This document shows positions 52,584 through 61,100 of a DNA stretch of 64,000 nt, piece by piece. Location: the NCBI GenBank assembly GCA_002840125.1, contig PGZF01000001.1, forward strand, positions 1,245,237-1,309,236, written 5' to 3'. The number at the start of each line of letters is the position of its first letter. Within the stretch, counting starts at the first letter, position 1. Source of the DNA: Gammaproteobacteria bacterium HGW-Gammaproteobacteria-15. Its GTDB lineage: Bacteria; Pseudomonadota; Gammaproteobacteria; Enterobacterales; Alteromonadaceae. The position numbers and the translations under genes were made by a program. The notes under the pieces are model-generated. The model worked only from the letters and a program-made list of their open reading frames with translations, had not been told where the DNA came from and searched no databases.

Positions 52584-52768
52584 AGGAACTCCTGTTCGTT
52601 ATGGCCACGCAGGCCTGCAGTAATCTGCTGATACTAAGCGTTGCCTTTAAGCTTAGCAACAACACAAATAACGAAGTAACACATCTTTACTATTGAGTAC
52701 CGGATCCGGCTAACGTCACGGTTATTGCCTGATATACTCTGGCCATTATCCGTAAGCCGGACCACGTT

Positions 52769-54142
52769 ATGTTAAGCACCGATATCTGCCAGCAGGCTCG
52801 TCTGGCAAGAGATGCCCGCTTTGATGGCCTGTTTTTTACTGCCGTAAAAAGCACCGGTATTTATTGCCGCCCTATTTGCCCGGCAAAAGCACCGGCCGAA
52901 GCCCAGGTTAGCTATTATTTTTCATCAGCAGCTGCCTGCGCAGCCGGCTACCGGCCATGTCTGCGTTGCCGGCCAGACAGTGCGCCTGGCTCTGCCGCCT
53001 GGCAAGGTACAGATACGACCTTACAACGCGCCTTAAAACTGATTGATGCCGGCGCATTGCAGCAACAAAACCAGACCCAACTGGCAGAACGGCTTGGCAT
53101 CAGTGAGCGTTACCTGCGTAAAATGTTTCAGCAGCAACTGGGGCTGGCGCCAAAACAATATGCCATTACGCAGCAAGTGTTATTTGCCAAAAAACTGCTG
53201 CATGAAACAGCTCTGCCTGTCAGTGCCATTGCTTATCAGGCCGGTTTTAACAGTGTCCGGCGCTTTAACGATGCCTTTAAACAACAACTACAACTTAGCC
53301 CCGGCGCTATTCGCCGGCGCCATGACAGCCCTGAGCCAGAGCTGATCAAACTTGAACTGAGTTACCGCCCGCCACTGGCCTGGCACACTATGCTGCAGTT
53401 CTGGCAGGCGCGCACGCTGGATGGTATCGATTGGGTACATCAGCAAAGCTATGGCCGCACGTTCAGCTATCAGCAGAGCGCAGGCTGGTTTGAAGTCACG
53501 CCGAAAACGGACAGCAGTTTACAGCTGAGCCTGCACTGGCCTGCTAAACAAGGGCTGTTTAGTCTGGTGCAGCAACTACGCCGCCTGCTGGATCTGGATG
53601 CCAATATGCTGCAGATAGAGCACCAGCTGCAGCAGCATGCCTTATTTAGCAACGGCATGATCAGCGGCCTGCGTATTCCCGGTTTATGGTGCAGCTGGGA
53701 AGCGGGTGTCAGGGCCATACTGGGGCAGCAAGTCAGTGTTGCCGGCGCCCGCACCCAGCTCAACCGTTTGGTACAGGCGCTGGCTGAGCCGGTAGCCGGT
53801 GACAAAAAACTGTTCCCTACCCCCCAGGCTGTAGCGCAAAGCAATCTGGAAATGATAAAAGTGCCACAAGCGCGGCGCGATACCCTAAAAGCCCTGGCGC
53901 ACTTTGTGATGGCAACGCCTGATGCATCACCGCAGCAATGGCTCAGCATTAAAGGCATCGGCCCCTGGACGGTAAACTACGCCTGCCTGCGCGGTTTATC
54001 TGCCAGTGATATCTGGCTGGCCGGCGATCTTGGTGTGCAAAAAGCGCTGGCCCGTAATGGTAATGCCGCCACTGATACCAGTAGCCTGGCGCCCTGGCGC
54101 AGCTATGCCACCTTTCAGTTATGGTTTAGTCCCGGAGAATAA
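52769..54142 (+). CDS. Ada-N / AraC-HTH / AlkA fusion: adaptive DNA repair protein
   Basis: A 457-residue three-part protein. The N-terminal Ada zinc module has YCRPICPAKAP and CLRCRPDSAPG, whose Cys residues bind Zn and accept methyl groups from phosphotriesters. An AraC-type HTH (about 85-185; LAERLGISERYLRKMFQQQLG, VSAIAYQAGFNSVRRFNDAFKQQ) follows. The C-terminal AlkA-like glycosylase (about 195-457) has the helix-hairpin-helix LSIKGIGPWTVNYACLRGL and Asp in DIWLAGDLGVQKA. It senses alkylation and excises 3-methyladenine. It ends 1 bp before ogt, forming an alkylation-repair operon. Confidence 0.9.
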   Translation: MLSTDICQQARLARDARFDGLFFTAVKSTGIYCRPICPAKAPAEAQVSYYFSSAAACAAGYRPCLRCRPDSAPGSAAWQGTDTTLQRALKLIDAGALQQQNQTQLAERLGISERYLRKMFQQQLGLAPKQYAITQQVLFAKKLLHETALPVSAIAYQAGFNSVRRFNDAFKQQLQLSPGAIRRRHDSPEPELIKLELSYRPPLAWHTMLQFWQARTLDGIDWVHQQSYGRTFSYQQSAGWFEVTPKTDSSLQLSLHWPAKQGLFSLVQQLRRLLDLDANMLQIEHQLQQHALFSNGMISGLRIPGLWCSWEAGVRAILGQQVSVAGARTQLNRLVQALAEPVAGDKKLFPTPQAVAQSNLEMIKVPQARRDTLKALAHFVMATPDASPQQWLSIKGIGPWTVNYACLRGLSASDIWLAGDLGVQKALARNGNAATDTSSLAPWRSYATFQLWFSPGE

Positions 54143-54143
54143 T

Positions 54144-54611
54144 ATGTTTAGTCAATATATCGACAGTCCGTTAGGGCCGGTACAGATTTTAGCCAGCGCC
54201 AGCGGTATCAGTGCTATCAGCTTTGTGACAACACGCCAGACAGCTGAACAACCTTCTGCGCTTACCACTTTGGCCGCGCAGCAGCTCAGCGCCTATTTTG
54301 CCGGTACGTTAAGCCATTTCAGCTTACCGCTGGCAGCCAGTGGTACGGTATTTCAGCAGCAGGTATGGCAAGCGCTATGTGCTATACCTTTTGGCCACAC
54401 CTGCAGCTATGCCGATATTGCCCGCGGCATCAGCAATGTCAAAGCAGTAAGAGCAGTAGGTGCAGCTAATGGCCGCAACCCTATTGCGATAGTGGTGCCG
54501 TGCCATCGTGTAATAGGAGCCAACGGCACTTTAACCGGTTATGCCGGTGGGCTGGATAAAAAAGCCTGGCTGCTAAAACACGAACAGCGCCAAAAGGCGC
54601 TGTTCAGTTAA
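54144..54611 (+). CDS. ogt: methylated-DNA--protein-cysteine methyltransferase
   Basis: 155 residues from the ATG at 54144, 1 bp after the upstream gene (a longer frame to 54006 lies within it). The protein takes the methyl group from O6-methylguanine onto its own Cys. Active site IVVPCHRVIGANGTLTGYAGG (PCHRV) and the HTH IPFGHTCSYADIARGISNVKAVRAVGAANGRNP are intact. With the Ada-AlkA fusion it covers both direct reversal and base excision of alkyl damage. Suicide enzyme, cytoplasmic. Confidence 0.93.
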   Translation: MFSQYIDSPLGPVQILASASGISAISFVTTRQTAEQPSALTTLAAQQLSAYFAGTLSHFSLPLAASGTVFQQQVWQALCAIPFGHTCSYADIARGISNVKAVRAVGAANGRNPIAIVVPCHRVIGANGTLTGYAGGLDKKAWLLKHEQRQKALFS

Positions 54612-54640
54612 ACGGCTGTGCAGTAAAAACCAGCAGCAGA

Positions 54641-55177
54641 TCAGAACTGGTAAGATACACCGAAACGGAATTCGTTTTTAGTGTCGCCGCTGTTTAGCGC
54701 CACATTGCTGCGAATGGCCCAGTCCGGGCTTAGGTGATAAGCGATACCACCGGCAAAACTGCCGTAATTATCGCCAATAGAGTGATAAGTGGCTTCAGAG
54801 TAAAGTTCTACCTGCGGTGTTAATGGGTGACGTACACCCACACCACCATAACCACCAGAGTCATCTGCATCACCAGATGCATTCTGGAAACCGGCCAAAA
54901 TATAAGTTTGGGTATTAGGTGAAAAATCCAGTTTAAAACCGGTTAAGTAATTTACACCCACCTTCAGCATGTTAGCATCAAACGGCCCTTGCGATACGCG
55001 GGCAAACTCGGCGTCCAGCACCCAGTTTCTGTCCAGGCGGTATGAAGCTTCAACATAAGGGCCATCCGGGCCAATATCAGTATAGCCTGCACCGACATAA
55101 TCCCATTTGATGTTAGCCTGGGCACCGGCGGCAAAAACTGCGGCAATGATACTTGCTGATACGATTAATTTTTTCAT
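54641..55177 (-). CDS. small outer-membrane beta-barrel protein
   Basis: A 178-residue protein with signal peptide (residues 1-21, ending AGAQA) and an OmpA-like eight-strand barrel pattern of alternating residues, ending in a terminal Phe (GVSYQF). Phrases: WDYVGAGYTDIGPDGPYVEASYRLDRNWVLDAEFARV, GVGVRHPLTPQVELYSEATYHS. No peptidoglycan-binding domain. Function unclear; it may be structural or a small-molecule pore. Convergent with ogt. Confidence 0.8.
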   Translation of the reverse strand: MKKLIVSASIIAAVFAAGAQANIKWDYVGAGYTDIGPDGPYVEASYRLDRNWVLDAEFARVSQGPFDANMLKVGVNYLTGFKLDFSPNTQTYILAGFQNASGDADDSGGYGGVGVRHPLTPQVELYSEATYHSIGDNYGSFAGGIAYHLSPDWAIRSNVALNSGDTKNEFRFGVSYQF

Positions 55178-55298
55178 CTTATACTCCTAGGTTTCTCACA
55201 CTGAGTCACACTTAATTGCAACGTGAGACTTATTTTTATTAAGGCCCAGCTTAGCCTCAGCGTCTTAACGCTGGCTGAACCCACCAGCCCGGCCCAAA

Positions 55299-55317
55299 CA
55301 TTCTAATTTTTAGAATG
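55299..55317. promoter_or_regulatory. operator-like palindrome upstream of the pirin gene
   Basis: Perfect 8-bp arms CATTCTAA-TTT-TTAGAATG, 78-96 bp before the pirin start, in the divergent gap with the outer-membrane protein. A transcription-factor site is likely; the regulator is not known. Confidence 0.5.
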
Positions 55318-55394
55318 CTTAGTGGTGAATAATGTAATTTTCTTTCCATTAACGCTAAGCTTTAATAGTAAGCATTATTTCTGGAGAAACCATA

Positions 55395-56282
55395 ATGACT
55401 ACACGCACAGTGCAACGCCTGATCCCTGCAATCCAGGCATCAGATGGCGCCGGGGTAAAAATTAAGCGCAGCCTGGGGCAAAACCAGCATACCCGGCTGG
55501 ACCCGTTTCTGATGCTGGATTTTTTCGGCTCAGACCAGGCCGGAGATTATATTAAAGGCTTCCCACCGCACCCTCACCGTGGTTTTGAAACAGTAACCTA
55601 TATGCTGTCAGGCCACATGTTGCATGAGGATCATCTGGGTAATCAGGGCCATCTTAAAAGCGGTGGTGTACAATGGATGACTGCAGGGCGCGGTATTATC
55701 CACTCAGAAATGCCACAACAAGACGCCGGCTTAATGCAGGGTTTTCAGTTATGGCTAAACTTGCCCGCAGCAGAAAAAATGAAACCCGCGGCTTATGTTG
55801 ATATCAGCCCGGAATTGATCCCACAGATAACATTAGCGCAGGGCACAGCCAAAGTGATTGCCGGCACCTTGCAAACCGCTGATATCCAGCAAAGCGGGCC
55901 GATACAGGGCTTAACTACCGAGCCGCAGTATTATGATTTACACCTGACAGCCGGGCAGACCATAACGCTGCAGCTGGCGCTGACTCACAGTGCTTTTGTT
56001 TACCCCTATGCCGGCGATATTAAAGTGGCAGATGATAAAGAGCAGCGCAAAGTGCCCGAGCACCATGCCGGTGTGCTAACCAACGGCACAGCACTAACCT
56101 TGTATGCCGAGCACGATTGCCGTGTATTAGTACTGGCAGCCGCACCTATTGGCGAGCCGATAGTGCAGTATGGCCCTTTTGTAATGAACTCTATGGCCGA
56201 AATTGAACAGGCCATCAGTGATTATCAGCAAGGCCGCCTGACCGACAATAAAGCGGCAAACACCATTGAGCTGGCCCGGTAA
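55395..56282 (+). CDS. pirin family bicupin protein
   Basis: A 295-residue bicupin. The N-terminal cupin has the pirin signature DFFGSDQAGDYIKGFPPHPHRGFETVTYMLSGHMLHEDHLGNQG, with the metal ligands His, His, His and Glu, and GGVQWMTAGRGIIHSEMP. A C-terminal cupin lacks an obvious metal set. Pirins include quercetin dioxygenases and transcription cofactors in redox sensing. It has an operator-like palindrome upstream and is followed by a small hairpin. Substrate not determined. Confidence 0.88.
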   Translation: MTTRTVQRLIPAIQASDGAGVKIKRSLGQNQHTRLDPFLMLDFFGSDQAGDYIKGFPPHPHRGFETVTYMLSGHMLHEDHLGNQGHLKSGGVQWMTAGRGIIHSEMPQQDAGLMQGFQLWLNLPAAEKMKPAAYVDISPELIPQITLAQGTAKVIAGTLQTADIQQSGPIQGLTTEPQYYDLHLTAGQTITLQLALTHSAFVYPYAGDIKVADDKEQRKVPEHHAGVLTNGTALTLYAEHDCRVLVLAAAPIGEPIVQYGPFVMNSMAEIEQAISDYQQGRLTDNKAANTIELAR

Positions 56283-56301
56283 AGCGTTTAAACAACGCTT
56301 T
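56281..56301 (+). terminator. weak hairpin at the pirin gene end
   Basis: AAAGCGTT-TAAAC-AACGCTTT starting inside the stop codon. No long T-run follows, so termination strength is uncertain. Confidence 0.45.
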
Positions 56302-56373
56302 AGCTAATGAAAAGCGGGATTTTGTCAGCCCGGCGTTTTATACTAACGCCTTTGTAATGACAGAGACTGCAGC

Positions 56374-57084
56374 ATGCAATTAATCGGTATTATCGGCGCC
56401 ATGGAGCCGGAAGTGGCACTGTTGCGCCAGCAAATCGTTGATGTAGAAACCACCGAGTTGGGTTCTTACGTATTTTACAGCGGCCGCCTCAATGGCGTAG
56501 CTGTTGTGCTGGTGCAATCCGGTATCGGTAAAGTCGCCGCTGCAGTTGCCACGACTTTAATGATCCAGCATTTTAAACCCGACGCCGTTATTAATACCGG
56601 TTCAGCCGGTGGTTTTGACCCGCAATTAAGTGTGGGTGATGTCGTTATCAGCACCGAAGTACGCCACCATGATGTTGACGTTACCGCCTTTGGCTATGAA
56701 ATAGGCCAGGTGCCACAAATGCCCGCCGCTTATATACCCCACCCGGCTCTGGTAGCTGCTGCCGAGCAAAGTATTACATTACTGGGTTATTGCAAAACCA
56801 AACAAGGGCTTATTGCTACCGGCGACAGCTTTATCTGTGATCCGGCGCGCATAGCTGTTATCCGTCAGCAGTTCCCAACCATGCTGGCAGTTGAAATGGA
56901 AGGCGCCGCTATTGCTCAGGTGTGTCATATGCTGCATACACCTTTTGTGGTGATCAGAAGCTTAAGCGATATTGCCGGTAAAGAATCGCCGCAATCTTTC
57001 GAAGCCTATCTGGAGGTAGCGTCAAAAAACAGTTCAGCCATGGTTGCTGAACTGATTAGCAGCCTGGCCGGTGTAAGCCTGTAA
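56374..57084 (+). CDS. mtnN: 5'-methylthioadenosine/S-adenosylhomocysteine nucleosidase
   Basis: Hydrolyses MTA and SAH to adenine and the thioribose, recycling methionine and removing a product inhibitor of methylation. 236 residues, as E. coli MtnN (232). Seen: MQLIGIIGAMEPEVALL, the glycine-rich NTGSAGGFDPQLSVGDVVIS, catalytic Glu in MLAVEMEGAAIAQVC, and Asp in IRSLSDIAG. The next gene starts at GTG 1 bp after its stop, so they form an operon. Confidence 0.95.
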   Translation: MQLIGIIGAMEPEVALLRQQIVDVETTELGSYVFYSGRLNGVAVVLVQSGIGKVAAAVATTLMIQHFKPDAVINTGSAGGFDPQLSVGDVVISTEVRHHDVDVTAFGYEIGQVPQMPAAYIPHPALVAAAEQSITLLGYCKTKQGLIATGDSFICDPARIAVIRQQFPTMLAVEMEGAAIAQVCHMLHTPFVVIRSLSDIAGKESPQSFEAYLEVASKNSSAMVAELISSLAGVSL

Positions 57085-57085
57085 C

Positions 57086-58042
57086 GTGCTGCCAACAGGG
57101 CTTTGGTTTGCGCCATTAATGCTGCTAGCCGTTGTGCTGGCAGCTAACTGGTTTAGCTTGCCTGCGGCCTATCATCCGTTAACACTGTTCCGTTATTATG
57201 CCCGGCAGCTGGCAAAAAAAGTCCATCCTGATCCTAACCGGCCGCCACAGCAGCAGCTGATCTCCGGTAACCTGGCCGTGATTGTCGCCACAGCGCCGCC
57301 CTTATTGCTATGCTACAGCCTGTATCAGTTCTCTGAGCTGCCACAACTGCTGGATGCCCTGCTGCTGTATATCAGCCTGGACTGGCAACAACAGCGTAAA
57401 CACATTCTTAGCGTTAGCGATAGCCTCAAACGCGGCCAGCTAATGCTGGCAAAAGAGCAAGCGACAAAACTCGTGCTGCGCGACACCAGCCGCCTGACAG
57501 CAATGGGTATTAGTAAAGCCATGCTGGAAAGCACAGTACTGCGTAATACTAAATTGATGCTGGGTGTGTGCTGCTGGTTTTTAGTTGGCGGTGGTATTGC
57601 CGCACTGGCATACCGGCTGTTACAGGAGTTGGCCCAGCAATGGAATAGTAAACTGCCGTTAAACACTCACTTTGGCGTGCCCGCTGCCTGGCTGGCTACT
57701 ATTACTGCAGCCCCGGCGCTGCTAATTAGCAGTGTTATTCTGGCTTTGCAGCATGGTATCAGCCGCTGCTATAAGCAAATTCGCCAGATACCACGGCTTA
57801 ACATTAACCCTCTGTCTTTTTTACTGCTATGTTGCACCAGCGTAGCAGTGCGCTGTAATCTTGGCGGCCCGGCTTATTATGGCAATACTAAACTGCTGCG
57901 CAGCCGTATACCGTATCAGCGCGATCCCGCCTGGCAGGATATTGGCAACGCCGTGCGGGTGGTGCATTTTGTTCAGCTGTATTTTATGCTGCTGGCACTA
58001 AGCGTAACCTTAGTGCAATTGGCACTGCTTTGGTTGAAATAG
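57086..58042 (+). CDS. CobD/CbiB-like membrane protein
   Basis: A 318-residue protein starting at GTG directly after mtnN. Four or five hydrophobic segments and the CobD/CbiB pattern are present: YHPLTLFRYYARQLAKKVHPDPNR near the start, SVSDSLKRGQLMLAKEQATKLVLRDTSRLTAMGISKAMLESTVLRN in the middle, and NLGGPAYYGNTKLLRSRI near the end. True CobD makes adenosylcobinamide in B12 synthesis, but no other cobalamin gene is near. Stand-alone homologues beside mtnN are known in Vibrio-like genomes. The actual role is uncertain. Confidence 0.75.
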   Translation: MLPTGLWFAPLMLLAVVLAANWFSLPAAYHPLTLFRYYARQLAKKVHPDPNRPPQQQLISGNLAVIVATAPPLLLCYSLYQFSELPQLLDALLLYISLDWQQQRKHILSVSDSLKRGQLMLAKEQATKLVLRDTSRLTAMGISKAMLESTVLRNTKLMLGVCCWFLVGGGIAALAYRLLQELAQQWNSKLPLNTHFGVPAAWLATITAAPALLISSVILALQHGISRCYKQIRQIPRLNINPLSFLLLCCTSVAVRCNLGGPAYYGNTKLLRSRIPYQRDPAWQDIGNAVRVVHFVQLYFMLLALSVTLVQLALLWLK

Positions 58043-58165
58043 CAACGATAACTGGTGCTGTCGTCAGAAAACTGGACAAGCTATTCACTCTCAGTATATG
58101 TTCTGCACAACAATGCAGATGTAGCAGCAATAATAATAATCACGCTACAGTGAACGGGAGTTTCA

Positions 58166-61100
58166 GTGAATTTTGTGCAGCCTTTGATGCGTATTGCAGC
58201 CCTGTTTCTGATGTTGGCTGTGTTCAACTTAGCTGCGGCCCCGCTATTGCGCCCACTGACACCGGATCAGGGGCTGACACAGGGTTCAGTTAACGATTTG
58301 CTGCTGGATCAGGAAGGCTTTCTCTGGCTGGCTACCGAGGGTGGCCTTAACCGTTTTGACAGTAATCATGTGGTGCAGGTAGGTACAGCACTTGCCAGTT
58401 TAAAAGAAATTTCATTTACCCGTTTATTGCAGGATAACAGCGGCAGTATTTTCGCCGCCACCGCCACCGGCGATCTATACCGTTTTAACCGCGCCAGTGG
58501 TTATATCGAACTGGTGGGTAGTTTACGCCAGCAGAACGACCAGACAAACAGCACTTTTATCTCCGGTATAGCGTCATACAACAGTGATAGCTTATTGCTG
58601 AGCACCAATCACGCGGTATTTCGTTTGTCGTTAACTGATGGCAGCCATGAAAAACTGTTTGATATCCGTGACGCGGGTTATAGCAACGGCTGGCTGCGCA
58701 ATATTGAATATTATCAGGGCTATGCACTGATAGCCGCGTTTAACGGTGTTATTGCCGTTAACCTTAGCAATAACCAGCACCTGCACCTGCCTTATGTAGA
58801 CAGCAGTATAGTGTCAGATGACCAGCTACACAGCAAAGTGCTGAGTATTAAGCATAACCGTTTGTGGATAGGCACTGTCGATGGCCTGTACAGCATTAAC
58901 CTTGACGATATGCTGGCGTATTTGCAGCACCAAACGCCCTATCAGGCTAAAACTGAGCTTGCCTCGCTGAATATCTGGCAATTAAAGTGGATTGATGACC
59001 ACGCCCTGATACCCACAGAGCGCGGTCTGTACCGCTTTTATCCGCAACGGCAAAGCACTGAATTTGTGCTGCGCTTCAGTGATGCCAATCTGGGCTTATT
59101 TGAAAACACTATTATTGACATTGTGGCCGATAAAGCCGGTGGCTACTGGCTGGCCTCGCGTGACAATGGCGCCTATTACTGGCACCCACGCAGCCAGGCC
59201 TTTAGCCAGATTGTCCGCACTGATAACGATAACACCACGCTTAGCAGTAATGTGGTTTATAGCCTGCTGGCCAGCGACAGCCAGACACTGTGGATAGGCA
59301 CTGCTAATGGTCTGAATAAAAATCAGCTAAGTAACGGCACAAACACCAGCTATTTAGTAAACCCGGACCCCAAAGCCATTCAGCATGACGGCACCATTTA
59401 CGCTATTTACCCGGCAGATAACCACAACCTGTGGCTGGTGAACGCCAACGGCCTGCGTTTGTTTGATACCGCCACCGCCAGCCTGCAAATACCCCCCAAT
59501 GTCAAAGAAAGTGACAAACATTATCTAAACGCCAGAAACAGCAGTTATTTTCTGTATCAGCAGCAGTGGTATTTCTTTTACGATACCAAACTTATGCGCT
59601 ACACACCGGCTACAGACTTAGTTGAAGACATTAGCAAGGATTTCAGTGCATCCGGTAACAGCAGCGGCACAATTTTGGGCGTTTACACCGGCAAAAACAT
59701 GGGGTTGCTGGTGGCAAAACCGGATGAAATCTGGCTGTGGCAGCCACAAACGAACAGCCAGCGTCTGATCTACCAAGCGCCAGGTTACCAACCTATGCTG
59801 GGCCGTATTGCCAACTCGATGCAGCAGGATAAACAAGGCCGGTTGTGGATCAGTATGTCAGGCATAGGTTTGTTAGGTTTTGCCACAGACACACTGGAGC
59901 TATTGCATTTTTATAGTGTAGACGACACCTTGCTATCAGATGCGGTGTACAACCTGCAACTGGATGCACATGATGATATCTGGTTTTCCAGCCACTATGG
60001 TCTGGCCCGGCTTGATACTAATACTTTGCAAATTGAGTTTTTTACCCGCGATGATGGTATTTATACCCATGAATATAATGGCGGCGCAGTTACCACACTT
60101 GCTGACGGCCGGCTGGCCTTTGGCAGCATGCGCGGTGTAACACTGGTAGATCCGGCACGGCTACAGGAACAAAGCGCCGAGCCAAGCGTTATTATTACCA
60201 GCCTCAGTTTACTGTCTGGCAATTTTAAGCCGGTAAATACCAACTTAAATGAGCGGCATTTTACCTTGTCGCATAAAGATCTTGGCATCACGCTGCAATT
60301 TAGCGCGATGAATTTCAGCAACCAGCATAAAATGCGTTATCGCTACTGGCTGGAAGGCAAACAAAATATCAATTACCCGCCCCAGCGCGGCAACAGCGTT
60401 ATTTTTCCGCAGCTAAGCAGTGGCGATTACACCTTTAACGTAGTGGCTATTTCTCCCGAAAGCGGCACTGAAAGCGCACCGGCAAAAATTCATTTACACA
60501 TAAAACCCGCGTTCTGGCTATCTGGCTGGGCATTGCTAAGTTACGCCGCCCTGCTGACACTACTGATGTATAAAGTTTACCGGCTGCGCCGCCATCAGCA
60601 TGCGCTGCTGCGCAGCATACATAATAAAGCCCTGCTAAGTGAGCAGCGCTTAAAGCAAGCTTTGGCATCGGTAAACAGCGGTGCCTGGGAATGGCAAGCC
60701 GACACTAACCTGCTGTTTGCGTCCCGCATTCATAGCATGCTCGGTTACAACGAAAGTATGAACCCGCTGACACTGCAGCAGCACCAAAGCCTGATCCATC
60801 CTGACGACAGAGATGGCTTCAGCACCCAGTGGGCCCGCTTTTTACAGCAGCCCGAGCAAGGCTTTGATTTTACCTACCGTATGCAACACCAAAGCGGTAA
60901 CTGGTTGTGGTTTCGTGATCTGGGTAAAGCCACTGAACATGACATCGATAACAGCGTAAGCAAAGTAATAGGCACCTTTAGTAACATCACCGAAACCCGC
61001 GCCAATCAGGAAAAAGCCCGGTTATTTGGCGAAGCCTTCCAGCAAACCCGCGATTGGGTGGTTATTCTGGACAACAGCCAGCGGGTCATAGCGGCAAATC

